Shown here: positions 27,232 to 35,858 of the stretch, in pieces | Layout of the letters: each line of letters starts with the position of its first letter | Numbering within the stretch: position 1 is the stretch's first letter | From: Gilliamella sp. ESL0441 | Lineage (GTDB): Bacteria; Pseudomonadota; Gammaproteobacteria; Enterobacterales; Orbaceae | NCBI RefSeq assembly: GCF_019469185.1 | Contig: NZ_CP048264.1 | Coordinates: 1,488,001-1,552,000, forward strand | Length of the DNA stretch: 64,000 bases | Direction: 5' to 3' | Translations under genes and position numbers: made by a program | The notes under the pieces: generated by a model | What the model saw: the letters and a program-made list of their open reading frames with translations, nothing else | Told to the model about the DNA's origin: nothing | The model's database searches: none

Positions 27232-27661
27232 CCAAACCAATTTTAAAAAAACGCCGTTAGTTAATAATTCTGTTATTGTAACAATAGATCAATTTGAACA
27301 TCTAAAAAACCCATCAATCGGTTGGTATATGTTACCGAATGGTTATATACATCAATTCGGGACTTTAAAACTAGATCCGGTGGGTAAATATAACGCTGCA
27401 ACGGTTGCAGGGGTTACATATTACACACATTTTTATAAAATTCCGCTACCACGGGCATATCCAACAACCCACGTGTCTACAACTGTGAGTTTAGCAGGTG
27501 CTACGATCGATATCCCGCAATCTAACGAATACGGGGCATGGGTGAGAAGTAACCGCGGTTCCGATGGTTTAGGGGTGTCGAAAAATTCGTTTGATGTATC
27601 TGTCACATCATCAACGCCTGGGTTTATCCCTGTCATTCATTTTTCATCTGACGGTTATTAG
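27212..27661 (+). pseudogene. Silent alternative tail-fibre C-terminal cassette (no start codon)
   Basis: An open frame of 149 codons that starts inside the repeat with PIYEVGDQTNFKKTP, matching PIYEVGEQVDFKKRP of the expressed fibre, then diverges. It continues through GWYMLPNGYIHQFGTL and ends HFSSDGY, the layout of gp53-like fibre tip domains. It has no ribosome site or start of its own at the repeat; the internal ATG at 27329 would make only part of the domain. It would be expressed only after inversion. It is coded as a pseudogene for lack of a better type; the frame is intact, not decayed. Confidence 0.8.
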
Positions 27662-27687
27662 GCGGGGGATAAATGTTAGCTAGTACC

Positions 27688-27707
27688 GCCCGAGTCATTA
27701 CTCGGGC
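27688..27707. terminator. Hairpin in the middle of the invertible segment
   Basis: Perfect arms GCCCGAG and CTCGGGC with a 6-base loop, overlapping the stop of the fibre chaperone gene. There is no U tract on either strand. It would lie downstream of whichever fibre end is in use only in the inverted state, and downstream of the chaperone in the present one. Confidence 0.5.
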
Positions 27708-28135
27708 ATTTCAGGAAACACTGCGTTAACATTTGCCGTGTCAATACGAGAAACATTAATCGTAAATAATTCTAGTTGTTCTAGTAATTGTTTTTCAGTA
27801 TCTGTGGCTACGTTATATTTTATTGCGCGTTGTAATAATGTTATTTTTGCATTTGCATCATTAATCAGTTTATCCCTGAGAGCAATATTTTGTTTGAATT
27901 TAAAATCGTTTTCAGCATTTTTATCTAAAACCCATTTTTCCCCGTCCCACTGGTGAAAAATATCGGGGGACGGTTCTGAATACGTTAAATCATCAAATAT
28001 GATGCAACCAGCATTAATTGCATAATACAATTCATCGTGCTGTTTTGCTGTAATTTCCACACTGTCATTAGGTATTTCGTTGTTAATGTCATCTATATAA
28101 AATGATTGTGTGTTGGGGTTATAAAAATGTTTCAT
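27698..28135 (-). CDS. Tail fibre assembly chaperone (Tfa-like)
   Basis: A 145-residue protein that opens MKHFYNPNTQSFYIDD. The middle segment has PSPDIFHQWDGEKWVLD and a helical C-terminus (LINDANAKITLLQRAIKYNVATD) typical of the Caudovirales fibre-assembly family (P2 G, lambda Tfa). These proteins help trim and fold the fibre tip. It begins 2 bases after the fibre stop, so translation is probably coupled. It lies inside the putative invertible segment and would be turned away from the operon after inversion. Confidence 0.85.
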   Translation of the reverse strand: MKHFYNPNTQSFYIDDINNEIPNDSVEITAKQHDELYYAINAGCIIFDDLTYSEPSPDIFHQWDGEKWVLDKNAENDFKFKQNIALRDKLINDANAKITLLQRAIKYNVATDTEKQLLEQLELFTINVSRIDTANVNAVFPEMPE

Positions 28136-28137
28136 AT

Positions 28138-28887
28138 TTAAAATCCTATCGCGATGTAAAAAAAACCGGTGTTAGCATAATTCCCCCACGGATCTCTACA
28201 CCAACATCCATATTGAGCACGAGAAATCGGGTACGCTGCTGTTGAATTAACCCCTGCAAATCCGTCGCCGGTAACAATAGATAAACACGCATTGGGAAAT
28301 TCTGTGTAAAACGATTGAATACACCCATTTATCCCAGCCTCAGCCTGATACTGCCCCTCGCCCCATTGCAAAATTAAACCACTCGGCATTTTTGCATAAC
28401 CGTTTTTTGCAAATACCCCTGCATATTCAGCACTGCTAATCAAACTAGAATTATTAAATGTAGGGCGTTTTTTAAAATCAACCTGTTCACCTACCTCATA
28501 AATAGGACCATTACCATTCGTTATTTTTTGTGCGGGTAAAGCATTAAAATAATCTGCCTGTAATCTTTGCCACTTAGACGTGTTGCTCGCCGGTTTTGCA
28601 TTGTCATTTTCAACTATGGCAATATATAAAACACCATTATATTTTATAATAGCATTTTCTGGATAAGTCACTAACTCACTCCATTCCGGCACACCTTGTT
28701 GTAACAAATATAGTATGTTTTTATCAATTCGATTAAATGCACCGTTCATCCATTCCATTGGTGGTTTCGAAGCAGTTTGATCGATAGTAATACCCCAACC
28801 TCTACTTACATCGGGAAAATCTATATTTTCACCTTTTTTTGCAGTATCAGCAAAAATTAAATAATCTGGTTTTTTTTGTATAATCAT
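28138..28887 (-). CDS. Tail fibre protein with switchable C-terminus
   Basis: A 249-residue receptor-binding fibre. Residues 1-127 form the constant part, with a carbohydrate-binding-like segment GVPEWSELVTYPENAIIKYNGVLYIA. Residues 128-134 (PIYEVGE) are encoded by the 21-bp repeat, and residues 135-249 are the variable tip, ending GFFYIAIGF. The ATGA overlap with the preceding tail gene shows tight coupling. The fibre is short, so it probably forms the distal tip on a baseplate adaptor. It sets target specificity; inversion would replace the tip with the silent cassette. Confidence 0.82.
   Translation of the reverse strand: MIIQKKPDYLIFADTAKKGENIDFPDVSRGWGITIDQTASKPPMEWMNGAFNRIDKNILYLLQQGVPEWSELVTYPENAIIKYNGVLYIAIVENDNAKPASNTSKWQRLQADYFNALPAQKITNGNGPIYEVGEQVDFKKRPTFNNSSLISSAEYAGVFAKNGYAKMPSGLILQWGEGQYQAEAGINGCIQSFYTEFPNACLSIVTGDGFAGVNSTAAYPISRAQYGCWCRDPWGNYANTGFFYIAIGF
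28487..28507 (-). repeat. Right inverted repeat of the putative fibre switch
   Basis: Exact inverted copy of 27211-27231, lying within fibre codons 127-134. Confidence 0.9.
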
Positions 28888-29540
28888 TGAATAGTTCCTA
28901 TGTCTTGAAGTCGAACAAATTTTCCAAAATTAAATGCAGATGATTGATCATCAGCAGCAAATCCGAATGGTTGGTTATTAGATAACACAAGAAAACGGTA
29001 CATAACGCCAATAGGACGGACTAATATGTCCATTCTACTGATTGCATATAAAGTTAAGGAGTTGAGATAATCACTGTTTACAAGAATATTCATAGACATA
29101 TTTTGTAAATCAACTACATTACCATCATTACCAATCACAAATTTAATGGATTCGACAATATTTGATATTTTTCCTGTTTGATAATTTTTAGTAATTTTAG
29201 CTTTTATGAAAAAACGGTAGTCATTATCATTTAACACAACTGAAGATAATAATGCGTTACCATATCGGTAAAACTCACCATCACCGAAAGCTAACGCAGT
29301 TTTATCAGACAAAAAACCAAAATATTCTCTGGCAATAGCGGTTGGCAATACTCTAGATACCCCAACATGGCGACCGACAAGATCTAGTGCATAACCAGTT
29401 GCATCATTGATACTTAGAATATCGCCAATTTGAATCACATTTTGAAAGGTATTTTCTGTTTCTTTGAAAATGGCTTTAATTGTACCTAATGCTTTGGGTT
29501 TTGTTCGATATTGCCAAATTAAAAAGTCTTCTCTAGCCAT
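28884..29540 (-). CDS. Tail protein, DUF2612 family
   Basis: A 218-residue protein found next to baseplate J genes in contractile phages. It starts MAREDFLIWQYRTKPKA; the segment DATGYALDLVGRHVGV is the family hallmark, as in P2 gpI-like baseplate proteins that connect the baseplate to the fibre. It overlaps the end of baseplate J by 8 bases and the start of the fibre gene by 4. Confidence 0.8.
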   Translation of the reverse strand: MAREDFLIWQYRTKPKALGTIKAIFKETENTFQNVIQIGDILSINDATGYALDLVGRHVGVSRVLPTAIAREYFGFLSDKTALAFGDGEFYRYGNALLSSVVLNDNDYRFFIKAKITKNYQTGKISNIVESIKFVIGNDGNVVDLQNMSMNILVNSDYLNSLTLYAISRMDILVRPIGVMYRFLVLSNNQPFGFAADDQSSAFNFGKFVRLQDIGTIQ

Positions 29541-30654
29541 CGATCAAGACCTCAACATTTGTTATTTCTGCATAGTCACGATAACCAATGTTAGCAATGT
29601 TAGATCCGTTTACTGTCAGTTCTTTTATATAGAATCCGTCGACGAGATTAATGTTAGATATAATCCGTGAAGCATAAATATTTTCACCAATATCAAATTC
29701 TAACTCTCTCAAATTTCTTTTAATTTCATTAACATTTATATCATTAAACGTTTGATAACGTCCTAATGTCATTGATACGTTAATGTCAATTTTTTTAGGT
29801 CTATCAAAATAGACTTTTCGTAAAATTCCGTCTAACTTATAAAAAGTTTCAATCTCGCCATGTAAACCACATCCACCGATTTTCTTCTTAGTGATAACCT
29901 CAGCTATTTTTTCATCTGAGCCGCCTAAAACAACAGCATTAAATGAGTGTGGAGGAACCGCTTTTTCATCGTTTTGATTGGTAAAGTTTTCATATACCTT
30001 ACATTTTTTAACACCAACAATATTTTTCAAGGCAGCTGTAATACCTTGGCGATCATCATAATTATTAATTGAATGAGAAAGCATAAACCGCTTTAGAAGT
30101 TGACTATCAGTTTCTTGATCAACGCCACCATAACTTGAAGTGTTAGCTGTGACATTATCAACACCAATAATAACGGTACTAGGTGTAAATGTTTCAAAGG
30201 CATTAACATTATAATGACCCAGTTCTAATGATTGAAACTTGGCTCGAGCACTCCCTAATTCATTGAGGGTGATAGAATGCATTAATTGCCATTTGTTCTT
30301 ATTTTTATCAATATATATTGCATTTTGAGGTATGCTAGTATTTGGTGTTCCACTGAATATCACCTCATCAATATATGAATATGAAGCATTAATTCTAGTT
30401 ATACCGGCATACATAGCACGTTGTTCTAGCCATTGACCCGTCGCTTGATAAGGATCTAGCATTTGAACAATAAATGATACTGCTTGATGAATATTCGTTA
30501 ATTCTTGAGAAAATAACCCCAGTAATTGTCCATCTGGCGTATCACTATCTAAATTAACATTTTCACCATAAATCGATTTAAATGCTTTTACTAAACGATT
30601 TTGGATGATATCAATATCATCAATAGTAATTCCTTTATCTGTTATCTGTAACAT
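29533..30654 (-). CDS. Baseplate J family protein (wedge component)
   Basis: A 373-residue baseplate wedge protein of the gpJ/gp47 family. It contains DSDTPDGQLLGLFSQELT near the N-terminus, LEQRAMYAGI, and GGVDQETDSQLLKR in the middle, all typical. The start at 30654 is preferred because GAGG lies 8-9 bases upstream; an earlier in-frame start at 30669 has no ribosome site. It overlaps the gp25-like gene upstream. Confidence 0.88.
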   Translation of the reverse strand: MLQITDKGITIDDIDIIQNRLVKAFKSIYGENVNLDSDTPDGQLLGLFSQELTNIHQAVSFIVQMLDPYQATGQWLEQRAMYAGITRINASYSYIDEVIFSGTPNTSIPQNAIYIDKNKNKWQLMHSITLNELGSARAKFQSLELGHYNVNAFETFTPSTVIIGVDNVTANTSSYGGVDQETDSQLLKRFMLSHSINNYDDRQGITAALKNIVGVKKCKVYENFTNQNDEKAVPPHSFNAVVLGGSDEKIAEVITKKKIGGCGLHGEIETFYKLDGILRKVYFDRPKKIDINVSMTLGRYQTFNDINVNEIKRNLRELEFDIGENIYASRIISNINLVDGFYIKELTVNGSNIANIGYRDYAEITNVEVLIDG

Positions 30655-31000
30655 TAAATGAGGCCTCATTGGAATTGTTATATTTATCGGTGTAACTGAT
30701 TTGGATTAGAAATTCACGTGTATCTGTGTCTAATAGAATGTCAAAACTATCAATACTTATGACACCATCAACTTTAAAAACTTCAGTTTTTACATCTATT
30801 TCTAACTGTCTTGTATTTGGATTTTTCGTCAGATAATCAAACCATGCAATGCCATCATTACGATTTAAAAACCAATCATTTTTGAGTGAAAGTAATTTGG
30901 TTTTAACACATTGTGCAATTGCTTGAGACTTATCTAAATAATTAGCCAGACTTAATCCAAATGACCAATCATGATTTTTATCGAGTTCCCTAACCTTCAT
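30635..31000 (-). CDS. gp25/GPW-like baseplate protein
   Basis: A 121-residue protein placed between the spike and baseplate J genes, the position of gp25/W wedge proteins. It contains DWFLNRNDGIAWFDYLTKNPN and LLDTDTREFLIQISYTD, compatible with the lysozyme-like wedge fold. The assignment rests mainly on gene order and size. It overlaps both neighbours. Confidence 0.65.
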   Translation of the reverse strand: MKVRELDKNHDWSFGLSLANYLDKSQAIAQCVKTKLLSLKNDWFLNRNDGIAWFDYLTKNPNTRQLEIDVKTEVFKVDGVISIDSFDILLDTDTREFLIQISYTDKYNNSNEASFNVTDNR

Positions 31001-31664
31001 TTGGTACTCCTGTTGTTTCGTTACCGCTTTTCACACCGATATGCGTATGTGTATTTAAATCAATACCTTTATTTGTCTTGACATCTTCGGCTGTAATAAT
31101 TCCAGAACTAAATGTATTACCATTGGACTGACTAAAACTACCAATTTGATTGTAGTTGCCTAATTGCTGTTTATTACCCTCGTGGTCAATATCGCCCTTA
31201 ATATAGATTTTTCCATTGGTAAGCCTTATATAAGTTTCACCATCATCCGTTTGCATGGATATGCCATTATGGTAAAAATCAGGAATTTTATTTGGAATAC
31301 TATTGCATCCGACAATAAAAAAACCATCACTCAAATCATTGATTCTATTATCAAGTGGTTTTGAAGCTTGGCCCGAGACAAACCAGCCATCGATGCAACG
31401 GCTTGAAAAGACTACAAGTCCTTCATCTCCTTCTTTAATTGGTACGGTAATACAATATCCGCCGGCATGAGGAAATTGTGCTGGTACGTCTACCAATGTG
31501 GGAATGGATATTTCTTCACCATTTGCTAATACTCTATTTATCATTGGGATACATTTAACCGTATGACCATCGAAAGAAATCACTTTAGCTGGTAAAGCAG
31601 TATATATATTCGATTGTGCCCGTTTAATTTGATTCTCAATTGCTTGAAATAGTGAATTTGTCAT
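30990..31664 (-). CDS. Baseplate spike / membrane-puncturing protein (Gp138/gpV type)
   Basis: A 224-residue protein with an N-terminal OB-fold domain (about residues 20-120, AKVISFDGHTVKCIPMIN, GDEGLVVFSSRCIDGWF) and a beta-helical, repeat-like C-terminus ending THTHIGVKSGNETTGVPNEG, the usual spike tip. It would pierce the outer membrane of the target. AGGAG precedes the ATG at 31664. A strong terminator lies only about 17 bases upstream of this start. Confidence 0.83.
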   Translation of the reverse strand: MTNSLFQAIENQIKRAQSNIYTALPAKVISFDGHTVKCIPMINRVLANGEEISIPTLVDVPAQFPHAGGYCITVPIKEGDEGLVVFSSRCIDGWFVSGQASKPLDNRINDLSDGFFIVGCNSIPNKIPDFYHNGISMQTDDGETYIRLTNGKIYIKGDIDHEGNKQQLGNYNQIGSFSQSNGNTFSSGIITAEDVKTNKGIDLNTHTHIGVKSGNETTGVPNEG

Positions 31665-31680
31665 ATATTCTCCTGACAAT

Positions 31681-31704
31681 AAAAAAACCGCCAAAAGGCG
31701 GTTT
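31681..31704 (-). terminator. Strong intrinsic terminator inside the tail operon
   Basis: On the minus strand, an 8-bp stem (arms AAACCGCC and GGCGGTTT, 4-base loop) is followed by seven U. It lies between the hub and spike genes, 17 bases before the spike start codon, with no room for a promoter after it. Downstream baseplate genes therefore need read-through. Confidence 0.85.
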
Positions 31705-31834
31705 GATGAGATTTGATTTAATTTTTATCGGGAAATGAGTATTTTTTGTTATGAAAACAATGATGTCAGTTTTATCATCTGTTGCTACATAACTATCATA
31801 GAAATGTATGTAATAATGTTATTATCAATAATCA

Positions 31835-32671
31835 TCATTTTGAAGATGAAGACTTTTCAAATTTTCCACTAATGCAAACTAATTTACTATGCCAATTAGT
31901 TCCGTATAAGTCTCCATTATGTTCAATAGATTCTATCTTATAGTCACCGTTATATTCAGTTAACCTTGATTCCACTCGAATAAGAGCCCCAATTTTATAA
32001 TGAGGATTACATAACGTGGTAACTTCCAACCCATTATCGGTTTTTTTGGGGCTACCAATCATGCCGGTATTCATTGATATGACCCATCCCTCGTTATTAG
32101 CTAAGGCTTTATTATCTGGAATAACAACTAACTGATCATCTTGTATAGACCAATCGGCATTGTTATTAATTGCTATTTTGTGCATCACTTCACGTGTATC
32201 ACACATCATAACTTTACCTCTGGGCAAAATCCTATCATTTGGAAGATCAATCTCACCTTTTTGGATTCCTAAATTTTTCAGCACTTCTTCTACAATATCT
32301 TTATCCTTTTGCCCTTTTTCCATTGTTTTGAAAATGGTTTTTTCGGTATATATTCGATGACCATCACCACATCGCATGGTGGTGATGATATCCTGCCCAG
32401 ATAGATTATTTTCAACAGAAAGAATATCACCACAAAAGATTAAACTAAGAATGTCCTCTTTGTAGCAAACTGACAGTTCAAGATAATTATATTGTTTACT
32501 GGTAATTAAATTACGATTAGAATCATTAAGATTATAGACTGATATTTCGCCTGTATTAGGTTCAGAAGATAACGTTTTTTTTATAGAAAAAGTCACTCTA
32601 AGGTTATTAATAATTACACATTCTTTCCGATTGCCTATTTTAAGTTCAAGAACTCGACCAAATTGCTTCAC
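31835..32671 (-). CDS. Baseplate hub protein (gp27-like)
   Basis: A 278-residue protein of the contractile-tail hub type, which forms the trimeric base for the spike. Visible features: VYNLNDSNRNLITS, a beta-rich N-terminal half, FCGDILSVENNLSG, and a C-terminal LTEYNGDYKIESIEHNGDLYG common to hub proteins. It starts with GTG and overlaps the preceding gene by 26 bases. Confidence 0.75.
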   Translation of the reverse strand: MKQFGRVLELKIGNRKECVIINNLRVTFSIKKTLSSEPNTGEISVYNLNDSNRNLITSKQYNYLELSVCYKEDILSLIFCGDILSVENNLSGQDIITTMRCGDGHRIYTEKTIFKTMEKGQKDKDIVEEVLKNLGIQKGEIDLPNDRILPRGKVMMCDTREVMHKIAINNNADWSIQDDQLVVIPDNKALANNEGWVISMNTGMIGSPKKTDNGLEVTTLCNPHYKIGALIRVESRLTEYNGDYKIESIEHNGDLYGTNWHSKLVCISGKFEKSSSSK

Positions 32672-32981
32672 GATACTCTTCCTTCGTCATGATTAGTAAT
32701 TGCATACGATTGTTTAAGTCACCTTTAGATATTGCATTAATTCCTAATCCTGATTTGTCATAAAGTACTAAAACAAAAGGTGTATCAAACTCAATAAGAG
32801 CAGGACTACTTACAGACAAACCTTTATTTTGGGTAATGTATTTATCATTATCAATATCAAACAAATCAAATTGATATCCTATTGAAACAGCATTAAATCT
32901 CAATGTTAAACGTAAATTCATATCATATAACGAAAATGATTGTTCTAAAACATCATCACTGGTTGTTTGAATAACGTACAT
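32646..32981 (-). CDS. Small baseplate (plug-like) protein
   Basis: A 111-residue beta-rich protein between the Dit-like and hub genes, matching in size and place the phage baseplate plug proteins of contractile tails. Segments: LRLTLRFNAVSIGYQFDLFD and FDTPFVLVLYDKSGLG. The function is taken from position and fold pattern. Confidence 0.65.
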   Translation of the reverse strand: MYVIQTTSDDVLEQSFSLYDMNLRLTLRFNAVSIGYQFDLFDIDNDKYITQNKGLSVSSPALIEFDTPFVLVLYDKSGLGINAISKGDLNNRMQLLIMTKEEYREAIWSSS

Positions 32982-33050
32982 ACTTAATCTCTCAAATTTC
33001 CACCAATTACCAAATATTCAATCACTTCATTTAGCATTGGCTTTGTTAAA

Positions 33051-33773
33051 CTAACTAAATAACCATCTAAAAAACCTGTATAAAATTGATTTTTCCTCTT
33101 TGGGTTTTTGAGGCTGTGTTTTACCGAGATTTTTTTTAGCAACAGGTTTATTTATAATAGTTGCAATTTTAGTTTCGACAATAAAGATTTCTCGAAATGT
33201 TAATACAAATTCACCATAGGTCTCCTTTTTTTGAGTCAACCCTACAGAAGTAAGAACCATGTTTTTGTACAGTTTTGCATTTGTTTGCAATATAACAGGT
33301 TCACCACTACGTTGAATCGCCAATAACTTTTCGTAAGCATCCGCAATCCGATCTGAAGATAAACTATTCAATTGTGGGGACTGATATTCAGGAAGAAAAT
33401 CAGCCACAACTGGATTTTGAATTTTTGCTTCACTTTCAAAATGGGATGCAAATCGATTGACCATACACTGAGCTTGTCCGCTAAATATGTTGAGCGGCAT
33501 GGGCAATGGATAATCATTAAAATTCGATTCCACAGTACTGTCCACTGACACATTATTTATTTCATATCCAACAATAAGCCCATTTATTGAGATTTCTTTA
33601 GGATCTAATACGGCATGATCTGCAATATTAGCCCCACTTTCAATTGGATTTTCAGTTAGTTTTAATTTAGATGTATGCTGTTCAGAGGTATTAATATCTA
33701 AACTGAATATAAAATTATTACTAACAATCAACCCATTGTTTGTTGATGATTTATTTAATATAGATTGAAACAT
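33051..33773 (-). CDS. Dit-like baseplate/tail protein
   Basis: A 240-residue protein directly after the tape measure gene, where distal-tail or LysM-type baseplate proteins occur. It contains DPKEISINGLIVGYEI, typical of Dit-like N-terminal domains, and a second domain LYKNMVLTSVGLTQKKETYGEFVLTFRE (landmark only). The basic C-terminal tail ends YRFFRWLFS. The name is family-level. Confidence 0.65.
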   Translation of the reverse strand: MFQSILNKSSTNNGLIVSNNFIFSLDINTSEQHTSKLKLTENPIESGANIADHAVLDPKEISINGLIVGYEINNVSVDSTVESNFNDYPLPMPLNIFSGQAQCMVNRFASHFESEAKIQNPVVADFLPEYQSPQLNSLSSDRIADAYEKLLAIQRSGEPVILQTNAKLYKNMVLTSVGLTQKKETYGEFVLTFREIFIVETKIATIINKPVAKKNLGKTQPQKPKEEKSILYRFFRWLFS

Positions 33774-35857
33774 CAGTTAGACCCCATTGCTGTGCATGTA
33801 TTATCGTTGATTCGTCTTGCTGTGTTGTCTACAATATTATAAATGCTATCAAAGCCATCCTGAGCCTGGGTAACATTCATCGTATTATGAATTGTTACTG
33901 AATTATTATTAAGGTTTGTATTTGATGAAGATAAACTACCAGCGTAAGCAAAATTTGTATTAACATTAGCTAAATTTTTATTATCATTTAATTTTTTTTC
34001 TTCATCATTATTCATATTGATACCTAGCCATGAAAGCTTGTCCTTAATACCATTTTTGGCTTTATTAAGGAAACCATCATAGTTATCTTTGATCCATTTT
34101 TTTCCGTCAGAAAATGGTTTTTTAATGAAGTCAAAAACTTTGGAAAAAGCATCTTTAATGCCATCAATAAAAGAATCAAGATCGACACCCCAAATATTGA
34201 ATAAATCTTTTACTAATTTCCAACCTTCTTTAAATGGAGTTGAGATAAAATCGATTGCGGCTTCAAAAGATTTTCCAATTTTTTCCATGGTAGAAGTGCT
34301 ATCATCAGTCCAAATGCTAAATAGATTTTTGACAAAATCCACTGCCGCCTCAAAAGGTGAAGTTAAAAAGTCAAATGTGGCGTCAAATACTCTTCCTATA
34401 GTTTCAACAGTCTTTTCCGCATTTTCTTCGCTCATACCAAAGTACATGAGAATATCTTTAGCTGCATTTCTACAAGAAGTAGTTACATCATCCCATAAGT
34501 TAGAAAAAAATGAGGTTATACCGTCCCAGTTATCATAAATGAGATAACATGCTAAAGCGATTGCTGAAATAATAGCCAGAATTGGATTTGCCATCATAAC
34601 TGCAGTGAGGGCTTTTATCGCGACACCAATTGTTCTTATTACTTTGACCACTGCTCCAAGCGCTTTGAAAGCATTACCGACTTTAACAATAGCTTTGGTA
34701 AGTGAAGAAATTAGTTTGGCTTTACCTGATAACCAGGCTAATTTACCCCCGACAAGTAGTAGATATCCTAATAAAGCAAAAATTACACTTTTCCAGTTTT
34801 TATCTAAATTTTGCCACCAATCTATTACTGCCTTTATGCTGTCTATACAGGCTTGCCAAAATGGACCAAATAAACTTTTACCGCCCTTCAAGAAAACCAT
34901 GAAATCATCAATGATTAATAATAATCCTGTTATCAAACCTATTATCAAACCTAAAGGACTGAATAACATAGCACGATTTAAAATTGCCCAAGCAACACTT
35001 AAGGCTATTATGGCGTTTTCCCAACCGATTGTGTTAGAAATAATCATGTCGATAAATTCAAAAGCATGCTTTATCACTTGAATAAAACTCGAAACAACAC
35101 TTACAACGACATTGATACCTTTGGCAACCAATTCCTTGTTAGTCTCGAGCCATTTATTAAAAGTCTTAACAAGATCAGTTACACTTGGTAATAATCCTAA
35201 AGCAATTTTCGTTTTTATGGTGTCAATCGCCAGACCTGATTTCTCAATCTCAGCCTTGTATTTTTTTACTAATGCTAATTCCTTTTTTGAAATTGAAAAT
35301 AAAAGATTTTTTTTGGTAGAAAGTTCTTCTGCTTTGTCAATAGCGCTATTAAAAGCATCAACAATTTTTTCACCATATTTTTTTGCAGCAGATGAAATTT
35401 TAACTAGCTTTTCTTTCAATGACTCAAAATTAGATTTGGATTTTTCAGCTGATTTAGCAGCCTTATCTGTAGACTCAGCAAGTTTTTCTGTATTTCCAGC
35501 TGCTTCCTTAGTAGATTTAATAGTTTTTTCTATAGATTTAATGGACTTCTCTATGGATTTAGTAGCGTCTTCTACCGCACTCACAATTTTGTCACCATAT
35601 TTTTTAGCAACAGTTGTAATGTCATCTAAAGATTCTTTCAAAATTTCAAATTTAGATTTGGCTTCTTCAGATGATTCAGCGGCTTGTTTTACAGATTTGT
35701 TAGAACCAGTAATGACATTAGTAAGCGAATCATTTATAACATTACCAATGTTTGATAACTTCATTGCACTGATTTCTAACAAAGTAGTGACTTTAGTTAG
35801 ATTGTTTACTTGTGAGATATCAACACCAATTTTTATCAAATATTGTTCTAGATGCAC
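33773..35857 (-). CDS. Tail tape measure protein
   Basis: A 694-residue protein that sets tail length. It starts with GTG behind AAAGGAG, 2 bases after the end of the frameshifted chaperone. The N-terminal 180 residues are charged coiled coil with a duplicated motif (about 68-95 and 141-168, both containing AKKYG). A hydrophobic central part (about 270-460) holds membrane-like helices. A C-terminal region has three related repeats of the form FLTSPFEAAVDFVKNLF. At about 0.15 nm per residue the tail would be near 100 nm, an estimate from the family rule. Confidence 0.88.
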   Translation of the reverse strand: MHLEQYLIKIGVDISQVNNLTKVTTLLEISAMKLSNIGNVINDSLTNVITGSNKSVKQAAESSEEAKSKFEILKESLDDITTVAKKYGDKIVSAVEDATKSIEKSIKSIEKTIKSTKEAAGNTEKLAESTDKAAKSAEKSKSNFESLKEKLVKISSAAKKYGEKIVDAFNSAIDKAEELSTKKNLLFSISKKELALVKKYKAEIEKSGLAIDTIKTKIALGLLPSVTDLVKTFNKWLETNKELVAKGINVVVSVVSSFIQVIKHAFEFIDMIISNTIGWENAIIALSVAWAILNRAMLFSPLGLIIGLITGLLLIIDDFMVFLKGGKSLFGPFWQACIDSIKAVIDWWQNLDKNWKSVIFALLGYLLLVGGKLAWLSGKAKLISSLTKAIVKVGNAFKALGAVVKVIRTIGVAIKALTAVMMANPILAIISAIALACYLIYDNWDGITSFFSNLWDDVTTSCRNAAKDILMYFGMSEENAEKTVETIGRVFDATFDFLTSPFEAAVDFVKNLFSIWTDDSTSTMEKIGKSFEAAIDFISTPFKEGWKLVKDLFNIWGVDLDSFIDGIKDAFSKVFDFIKKPFSDGKKWIKDNYDGFLNKAKNGIKDKLSWLGINMNNDEEKKLNDNKNLANVNTNFAYAGSLSSSNTNLNNNSVTIHNTMNVTQAQDGFDSIYNIVDNTARRINDNTCTAMGSN

Positions 35858-35858
35858 T

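Larger units (their letters stand above)
27211..28507. mobile_element. Putative invertible tail-fibre segment
   Basis: About 1.3 kb bounded by perfect 21-bp inverted repeats. It contains a silent fibre C-terminal cassette (plus strand), a central hairpin, the fibre chaperone gene and the current fibre C-terminus (minus strand). Inversion would join fibre residues 1-127 to the 149-residue alternative end in frame. The adjacent recombinase is the candidate enzyme. Inferred from sequence layout only. Confidence 0.75.

Noticed and set aside
27329..27661. 110-codon plus-strand ORF read as a free-standing gene
   Set aside because: Its frame extends upstream to the 21-bp repeat without a ribosome site, and it matches a fibre tip; better explained as the silent cassette.
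31665..31806. Start-less protein-like minus frame (HYYIHFYDSYVATDDK and onward) between hub and spike genes
   Set aside because: It has no start codon, runs through the terminator hairpin and into the spike start; probably chance or a small remnant.
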